DNA of 64,000 nt from Leifsonia sp040686855 (lineage in GTDB: Bacteria; Actinomycetota; Actinomycetes; Actinomycetales; Microbacteriaceae), in contig NZ_JBFBOG010000003.1 of NCBI RefSeq assembly GCF_040686855.1, forward strand, positions 496,001 through 560,000. Reading direction: 5' to 3'. The notes beneath the pieces were generated by a model that was not told the DNA's origin, searched no databases, and worked only from the letters and a program-made list of their open reading frames with translations. Numbering within the stretch: position 1 is the stretch's first letter; each line of letters starts with the position of its first letter. This document shows, piece by piece, positions 58,758-64,000 of the stretch. A program made the translations under genes and the position numbers.

Positions 58758-59933
58758 ATGACGAGCGGCTTCATCCGGTACGCCCCCACGTCCGGACCGT
58801 CGCGCTGGCTGCTCATCGCCGGCCGCCGGTTCGTCGCGGCGGTCGAGAGCACGGTCTCGGACGCGATCGTCGACCAGGTGTTCTGGCTCGCCGACTCGGA
58901 GCTCGCGACGATCGAGTCCGTCGTCGGCGCGTTCCCGCTCGCCGGGACGGACAGTGTCCGGTCCTTCGCGGTCGCCGAACTGGCGGAGCCCAACGCGGCC
59001 GGTGAGGTGACCGTGACCGCCGTCGTCCGCGGCTCCGCGGCGATCGACGTGTTCTCGGTCGGCGGGTCGCGCCGGTTCTCCGCGGGCGGAGTCCAGCCGT
59101 GGGTGCTCGCCGAATTCCGTTCCGTCACCGGTCTCGTGCTGCAGGGGGACGACGCGCAGACCGGTCCGGTCGCCCGGCTCTCGATCGGGTCGCTGCCGCT
59201 CGGGATCGGCGTCGCCGACGGCGAGCTGCTGACCTGGTCGCTGCAGCCCATCGAGCGCGCGGAGCGGAGCGCGTCTGCGGCTCCGGAGCCGGCCGCGGTG
59301 ACGGCCGAGGCGCCGGACGGACCGGCCGCCGACGAGACGATCATCCGCGAGCGCGGCCGCAGCTCCAGCCTGTTCGGCCACGGCGCGGAGCCGGTCGTCG
59401 CCGACCCGGAGCAGGTGCCTCCCGCGGCACGCCCCGCAGCGCACGAACTGCCGGGCGCCGTCGACATCGAGGAGCCGGAACCGTCGCGCGACACGCCCGT
59501 GATCCCCGCTGGGCCGCTGACCCTGCCGTCCGCCGACGCGTTCCCGCCGACCGAGCCGGTCGTCCTTCCACCGCCTCCTGCCGCCTTCGCCGCGCGCCTG
59601 CCATCGGGGGACACGCTCACCCTCGATGCGCCCCTCCTCGTCGGTCGCCGTCCGACGTCGCAGCGGGTCGAGTCGGGCATCACGCCGCGGCTCGTGACCG
59701 TGGCCTCGCCGACGCAGGAGGTCTCGTCGACCCACGCCCGCATCGAGCAGTCGGGGGACGCCGTCGTCGTCACCGACCTCCGCTCGACGAACGGGACGGT
59801 GGTGACGGGTCCCGCGGGCAGCCGGCGACTGCGACCGGGGGAGTCGGTCGTGGTCCTCGCCGGGGCGAGGGTGGAGATCGGCGACGGTAATATCATCGAG
59901 ATCACCGCCCGCCGAGGAGAAGGACGCGAGTGA
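58758..59933 (+). CDS. FHA-domain protein
   Basis: A 391-residue protein. Residues 1-180 are a beta-rich domain of unknown family (FIRYAPTSGPSRWLLIAGRR). A Pro/Ala/Glu-rich disordered stretch follows (about 180-290). The C-terminal FHA domain (LLVGRRPTSQR, VSSTHARIEQSG, DLRSTNGTVVTG) binds phospho-threonine. It begins with ATG 58758 after AGGAGG; TACACT (58710-58715) may be its -10. It is followed by a phosphatase, a kinase and a large surface protein, all overlapping, and should be a substrate or adaptor of the kinase. Confidence 0.92.
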   Translation: MTSGFIRYAPTSGPSRWLLIAGRRFVAAVESTVSDAIVDQVFWLADSELATIESVVGAFPLAGTDSVRSFAVAELAEPNAAGEVTVTAVVRGSAAIDVFSVGGSRRFSAGGVQPWVLAEFRSVTGLVLQGDDAQTGPVARLSIGSLPLGIGVADGELLTWSLQPIERAERSASAAPEPAAVTAEAPDGPAADETIIRERGRSSSLFGHGAEPVVADPEQVPPAARPAAHELPGAVDIEEPEPSRDTPVIPAGPLTLPSADAFPPTEPVVLPPPPAAFAARLPSGDTLTLDAPLLVGRRPTSQRVESGITPRLVTVASPTQEVSSTHARIEQSGDAVVVTDLRSTNGTVVTGPAGSRRLRPGESVVVLAGARVEIGDGNIIEITARRGEGRE

Positions 59934-60766
59934 CCCAGATCGGTCGCAGCAGCAGACGCCACACCGTGGCCGTGCCCGGCGATCCCGACGCGCGCATCAG
60001 CCTCTCGTGGGCGGCGCTCAGCGACACGGGCTACCGGCGGAGCGTGAACGAGGACAGCCTCCTCGCCCGTTCGCCGATCTTCGCCGTCGCCGACGGGATG
60101 GGCGGCCACACCGCGGGCGACTTCGCCAGCACCGCGGTCGTCACCCGGCTCGCCGAGAAGGTGAAGGCCGACTACGTGAACGAGCTCGCGCTCACCGACG
60201 CGCTGCGCTCCGCGGTCGACGACATGAGCCGCGGCGTCGGCCAGACCGACCTCGGCACGGGCACGACGGTGACCGGCATCGCGCTGACGCTGGTCGACGG
60301 CGCGCCCTACTGGCTGGTGTTCAACATCGGCGACTCCCGCGTCTACAGCTACCGCGACGGGACGCTCGAGCAGCTGACCGTCGACCACTCGATCGTCCAG
60401 GAATTGCTGGACGCCGGCGCGATCACCCCGGCGGAGGCCGAGGTCCACCCGCACAGCAACGTCATCACCCGCGCCGTCGGATTCAACGAGGACCCGGTCC
60501 CGGACTACTTCCTCCTGCCGATCGTCGCGGGCTCCCGGCTGCTGGTGTGCTCCGACGGCCTCACCAAGGAGCTCACCGAGCACGGCATCCGCTACTTCCT
60601 GGGCGAGGGATCGTCCCCGCTCGACGCCGCGCAGCAGCTGATGGACGCGGCCCTCGGCAACGGGGGACGCGACAACGTCACGGTCGTCGTGGTCGACGTG
60701 CTGGCGACGCCGGAGTCCGGCTCGCACCGCGACGGCGAGTCCCGACGGGCGGCCCGCCGCCACTGA
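59930..60766 (+). CDS. PP2C-family Ser/Thr phosphatase
   Basis: A 278-residue metal-dependent phosphatase. Conserved acidic motifs are RRSVNEDSLLARSPIFAVAD, DGMGGHTAGD, GDSRVYSYRDG, CSDGLTKEL and GGRDNVTVVVVD. It removes phosphates placed by the kinase downstream. Starts with GTG overlapping the FHA stop. The C-terminus is short and basic, without a membrane segment, unlike PstP of mycobacteria, so it is cytosolic. Confidence 0.95.
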   Translation: MTQIGRSSRRHTVAVPGDPDARISLSWAALSDTGYRRSVNEDSLLARSPIFAVADGMGGHTAGDFASTAVVTRLAEKVKADYVNELALTDALRSAVDDMSRGVGQTDLGTGTTVTGIALTLVDGAPYWLVFNIGDSRVYSYRDGTLEQLTVDHSIVQELLDAGAITPAEAEVHPHSNVITRAVGFNEDPVPDYFLLPIVAGSRLLVCSDGLTKELTEHGIRYFLGEGSSPLDAAQQLMDAALGNGGRDNVTVVVVDVLATPESGSHRDGESRRAARRH

Positions 60767-60908
60767 CGTTGTCCCCCGAGTTGGGGGTCATCGAGTTATC
60801 CCCAGTACGGGTCCCGGCCAGGCCAGGCTCAGGGGCCGCTGCCTACAATTGTCAGACGCTTTTCGCACTCTGCGCGCTGCGTTTTCGCCGACGAACGGGA
60901 GGGATCCG

Positions 60909-62339
60909 ATGGCCCGGCGTTTGCCGTCCCAGCCGCCCAACCTCCCCGGCTTCTCGTACGTCCGGGTGCTCGGTTCGGGCGGTTTCGCCGACGTGTTCCT
61001 GTACGAGCAGAACATGCCCCGCCGGCAGGTCGCGGTCAAGGTGATGCTGGCCGAGGTGGTCACCAGCCAGGTCAAGCAGATGTTCCAGGCCGAGGCCAAC
61101 CTCATGGCTCAACTGAGCACGCACCCCTCGATCCTCACCGTGTACCAGGCGAGCGTGTCCTCCGACGGCCGCCCCTACCTCGTGATGGAGCTGTGCTCGG
61201 CGGCGATCGGCCAGCGGTACCGCAGCGACCCGCTGCCGGTCCTCGAGGTGCTGAGCATCGGCGTGCGCATCGCGAGCGCGGTCGAGACGGCGCACCGCGC
61301 CGGCGTGCTGCATCGCGACATCAAGCCGTCGAACATCCTGAGCACCGCCTACGGGCATCCGGTGCTGAGCGACTTCGGCATCGCCGCGACGCTGAGCGAG
61401 GCCGATGTGACCGAGGCGATCGGCCTGTCCATCCCGTGGTCGGCGCCCGAGGTGCTGCTCGACGAGACGAGTGGCACGATCGCCAGCGAGGTCTGGTCTC
61501 TCGGCGCGACCATGTACTCGCTGCTCGCCGGCCGCTCGCCCTTCGAGGTGCCGGGCAAGGAGAACACCGCCGCCGAGCTCATCCAGCGCATCACCAAGAG
61601 CCGGCCGCTGCCGATCGGCCGTGCCGACGTTCCGCCGCGGCTCGAGCAGGTGCTGCTCAAGGCGATGTCGCGCAAGCCGTCGCAGCGGCAGCGCAGCGCT
61701 CTGGAGTTCATCCGCGAGCTGCAGGCGGTCGAAGCGGAGCTGGGTCTCCCGCAGACGCCGATCGAGGTCGCGATGGACGACTGGGCGCTCGCCACCGCCG
61801 GCGACCCGGAGGACCGCACCCGGGTCAAGGGCGTCATGGCGGTCGACCCCGGCGCCCGCCGCCGGCGCCGTCGCGCCGCGCCCGCGTCCGCGACGGTGAC
61901 GCGCGCACCCACCCACACGGTCGTGCGCGAGAGCGCGGGCAGCGCACAGACCCCGCAGCAGGCGCCCCCGTCGAAGACGCCGCGCGCCCTCGTCATCGCG
62001 CTGATCGCGTGCGCGACGCTGGTGGTCGTGCTCGGGATCACCGCGTCCCTCGTGCTGGTGCGGGCGGGATCCAGCAGCGACATCCCGACCGTCCGCGACC
62101 TCAGCGGCCGCGTCACCGGCAGCACGATCGTGTTCAGCTGGAGCGACCCGGGCCTCCAGGACGGCGACACCTACCAGGTGGCGGTGCAGGACCAGCCGCC
62201 GAGCAGCCAGCATGCGACCGAGTTCCGGGTGGATGCGAAGCCCGGCCAGACCGTCTGCGTCACCGTGACCGTCAACCGCGACGGCCGGACCGGCACGCCC
62301 AGCGGACAGAAGTGCGTCGAGAGGGCGGCAGGGACGTGA
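60909..62339 (+). CDS. Ser/Thr protein kinase with transmembrane helix and Fn3-like ectodomain
   Basis: A 476-residue PknB-type kinase. The Gly loop (LGSGGFADVFLYEQ) and the Lys in VAVKVM start the domain. HRDIKPSNIL lies at 135-144 and DFG at 155-157, followed by SIPWSAPEVLLD, the activation/APE region. A basic linker leads to the transmembrane helix (about 358-382) and a short extracellular domain of Fn3-like pattern (about 390-476), not PASTA repeats. ATG 60909 follows GGGAGGG; TACAAT (60844-60849) is a -10. Part of the FHA-phosphatase-kinase unit. Confidence 0.94.
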   Translation: MARRLPSQPPNLPGFSYVRVLGSGGFADVFLYEQNMPRRQVAVKVMLAEVVTSQVKQMFQAEANLMAQLSTHPSILTVYQASVSSDGRPYLVMELCSAAIGQRYRSDPLPVLEVLSIGVRIASAVETAHRAGVLHRDIKPSNILSTAYGHPVLSDFGIAATLSEADVTEAIGLSIPWSAPEVLLDETSGTIASEVWSLGATMYSLLAGRSPFEVPGKENTAAELIQRITKSRPLPIGRADVPPRLEQVLLKAMSRKPSQRQRSALEFIRELQAVEAELGLPQTPIEVAMDDWALATAGDPEDRTRVKGVMAVDPGARRRRRRAAPASATVTRAPTHTVVRESAGSAQTPQQAPPSKTPRALVIALIACATLVVVLGITASLVLVRAGSSSDIPTVRDLSGRVTGSTIVFSWSDPGLQDGDTYQVAVQDQPPSSQHATEFRVDAKPGQTVCVTVTVNRDGRTGTPSGQKCVERAAGT

Positions 62340-64000
62340 GCCGCGCCGCCGCGTTCTGGTCCTGGCTGACCGCCCACAAGTCGGTCGCCGCGACGGCCGT
62401 CAGCGGGACGGCCGTCGCAGCCCTGGTGACCACGCTCGCGGTCGTCTCGGGCGGGTACAGCGCCCAGCATCTCCAGCTGAACGACGCCGCGGTGTGGGTG
62501 GCCAGCGATGCCAAGAAGTCGCTCGGGCGCGCGAACACGGAGATCGACAAGCTCAACTCGGTCGTTGCAGGCACCGGCGAATCCCTCGACGTCGTGCAGG
62601 ACGGCACCGACGTCCTGCTGATCGACCGCGAGGCGAACACGGTCGCGGTCGTCGATCCGGCCACCGCCGAGGCGGGGAAGTCGGTCGCGCTGCCGCCTCG
62701 CTCGCCGCAGGTCTCGCTCGCCGGCGGCCACGTGGCGCTGATGTCGCGCACGACGGGACAGCTGTGGCTGACGTCCGTGAAGCAGCTGGACACGTTCAAC
62801 TCGGGTTCGGCCGCGACGGTCGATCTGGGCGGCCGCGCGGTCTTCGCGATGGACCCGTCGGGCGTGCTGTTCGCCTACCAGCCCTCGACCCGGACGCTCG
62901 TGCGCGCCGACCTCAACGCCGCCGAGCCGTCCACCACGACGACCGACGTCGCCACCAAGGGCGACGGTGCGAACGTGTCGCTGACCTCGGTCGGCGGCCA
63001 CTGGGCGCTGCTCGACCCCGACGAGCGGACGCTGTGGGTGGACGGACGCGCGGTCGATCTCAGCGGCGTCCTCCCGGAGGGGGCGGAGCCGGTGCTGCAG
63101 CAGCCCTCATCCGGCGGCGGGGCGGTGTGGATCGCCTCCGGCACCGGTCTCGTGCGGGTGCCCCTCGACGGCGGCAGGCCCACGCGTCCCGTGACCCAGG
63201 GCGGTGGGGCGGCCGCGGCTCCCGTCACGGTCGCCGGGTGCACCTACGCCGCCTGGAGCGGTGGGAGCACGTGGCGCTCGTGCGGTGCCTCCGGCGCGGG
63301 GGAGCGGTCGACGCTGAAGGACGTCCCGTCAGGGGCCACCCTCGACTTCCGGGTCAACGGCTCCCGGGTCGTGCTCAACGACGGTCGTTCGGGTGTGGCC
63401 TGGGCGGTCCAGAGCGGGAACACGCGCATCGACAACTGGGACGAGCTGGTCTCCAAGAAGACGACGCAGGAGCTCGTCAACCAGACCAAGCAGGACACCG
63501 CGCCGCAGTACGAGAAGCAGGAGCAGCCTCCCGTCGCCGTCGACGACTCGTTCGGCGCCCGGCCGGGTCGCGTGACGCCCCTGCCGGTGCTGCTCAACGA
63601 CTACGACCCGAACGGCGACGTGCTGACGATCGACTCGTTCACCGGTGTGCCGGCGTCGCAGGGCACGCTCGAGCTCACCAACGCCGACCAGCAGCTGCAG
63701 ATCTCGCTGCCGGACACGGCGACCGGCTCCATCGCGTTCGACTACACGATCTCCGACGGGCGTGGTGGAACGGCGACGGCGCACGTCGTCGTGGCCGTGC
63801 GGACGGCGGGGGAGAACGCGCCACCCGTCTGCGTCCGGAACGCCAAGGCCGTCGTCCAGGCGGGAGGGCGCGTCTCGGCTCCGGTGCTCGGCGACTGCTA
63901 CGACCCGGACGGCGATTCCTTCTACCTGTCCGCCGCCTCCATCCCGTCGCCCGATACCGTGACCTTCACCCCGCAGGGGCAGGTCGCGTACTCCGACCAC
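62336..64000 (+). CDS. Large membrane-anchored protein with Ig-like/cadherin-type repeats, cut by the right edge
   Basis: The frame opens with GTG 62336 overlapping the kinase stop and is still open at the window end (555 codons). It begins MSRAAAFWSWLTAHKSVAAT with a transmembrane segment (about 17-40). Residues 60-400 have a beta-propeller-like pattern with repeated SLAGGHVALMS-type strands. From about 400 there are Ig-like/cadherin-type modules (NDYDPNGDVLTIDSFTGVPA and again DCYDPDGDSFYLSA). This type of giant protein next to an FHA/PP2C/kinase set in related bacteria is often followed by MoxR and DUF58 genes, outside this view. Confidence 0.88.
   Translation, partial: MSRAAAFWSWLTAHKSVAATAVSGTAVAALVTTLAVVSGGYSAQHLQLNDAAVWVASDAKKSLGRANTEIDKLNSVVAGTGESLDVVQDGTDVLLIDREANTVAVVDPATAEAGKSVALPPRSPQVSLAGGHVALMSRTTGQLWLTSVKQLDTFNSGSAATVDLGGRAVFAMDPSGVLFAYQPSTRTLVRADLNAAEPSTTTTDVATKGDGANVSLTSVGGHWALLDPDERTLWVDGRAVDLSGVLPEGAEPVLQQPSSGGGAVWIASGTGLVRVPLDGGRPTRPVTQGGGAAAAPVTVAGCTYAAWSGGSTWRSCGASGAGERSTLKDVPSGATLDFRVNGSRVVLNDGRSGVAWAVQSGNTRIDNWDELVSKKTTQELVNQTKQDTAPQYEKQEQPPVAVDDSFGARPGRVTPLPVLLNDYDPNGDVLTIDSFTGVPASQGTLELTNADQQLQISLPDTATGSIAFDYTISDGRGGTATAHVVVAVRTAGENAPPVCVRNAKAVVQAGGRVSAPVLGDCYDPDGDSFYLSAASIPSPDTVTFTPQGQVAYSDH

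Overview
The window is very GC-rich, with gene-dense strands, many GTG and TTG starts, 1-11 base gene overlaps and a T-box riboswitch of the actinobacterial translational type. Gene orders such as rplU-rpmA-obg-proB-proA, nadD-rsfS, ileS-folC-DUF4233-ndk and a vitamin K epoxide reductase gene beside rne point to an actinobacterium, most likely a member of the Microbacteriaceae (Leifsonia-like). I see no insertion sequence, prophage, CRISPR array or rRNA. It reads as ordinary chromosome with a housekeeping core and several catabolic and signalling islands.

Region by region. 1-9.8 kb: an M3 peptidase running off the left edge, divergent from an ArsR-like regulator/MFS exporter pair; then (minus strand) valS with two tandem GNAT acetyltransferases, and an MFS symporter divergent from a TetR regulator. 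9.8-27.2 kb: the housekeeping core, with T-box-ileS-folC-DUF4233-ndk, VKOR, rne with a long structured leader, rplU-rpmA-obg-proB, proA, nadD, a tail-anchored low-complexity protein, rsfS, a zinc-ribbon protein and tRNA-Ala(GGC). 27.3-37.5 kb: a GNAT, a 34-residue charged peptide gene, a MEDS-domain protein paired with a GAF-LuxR regulator, an operon of two epoxide hydrolases and a single-cysteine thioredoxin-like protein, an LCP cell-wall ligase, small membrane proteins, an MFS pump and a UbiA prenyltransferase.

37.6-45.7 kb: an alpha-glucoside island (LacI regulator, GH13 alpha-glucosidase, lipoprotein binding protein and two ABC permeases, no ATPase), a NagZ-like GH3 lipoprotein and a YceI protein. 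45.9-52.4 kb: a putrescine-degradation island (FAD amine oxidoreductase, class III aminotransferase, Lrp/AsnC regulator, gamma-aminobutyraldehyde dehydrogenase, APC permease with a frameshift). 52.5-58.7 kb: a gamma-carbonic-anhydrase-fold protein, an assembly gap with poly-C junk, a glutarate-type operon (ALDH, glutaryl-CoA dehydrogenase, class III CoA-transferase) divergent from a GntR regulator and a cache-domain protein. 58.7 kb to the right edge: FHA protein, PP2C phosphatase, Ser/Thr kinase and the start of a large repeat-containing membrane-anchored protein.

The most striking non-coding pattern is that at least fifteen genes have a TANNNT-like -10 box ending exactly 6 or 7 bases before the start codon, which implies leaderless transcripts and fixes several start codons. 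Other regulatory signals are perfect operator palindromes at the ArsR/peptidase and TetR/MFS intergenic regions, helically phased TTGCGY hexamers in both promoters of the glucoside island, and a family of long intergenic hairpins sharing an ACACGCCGT core.
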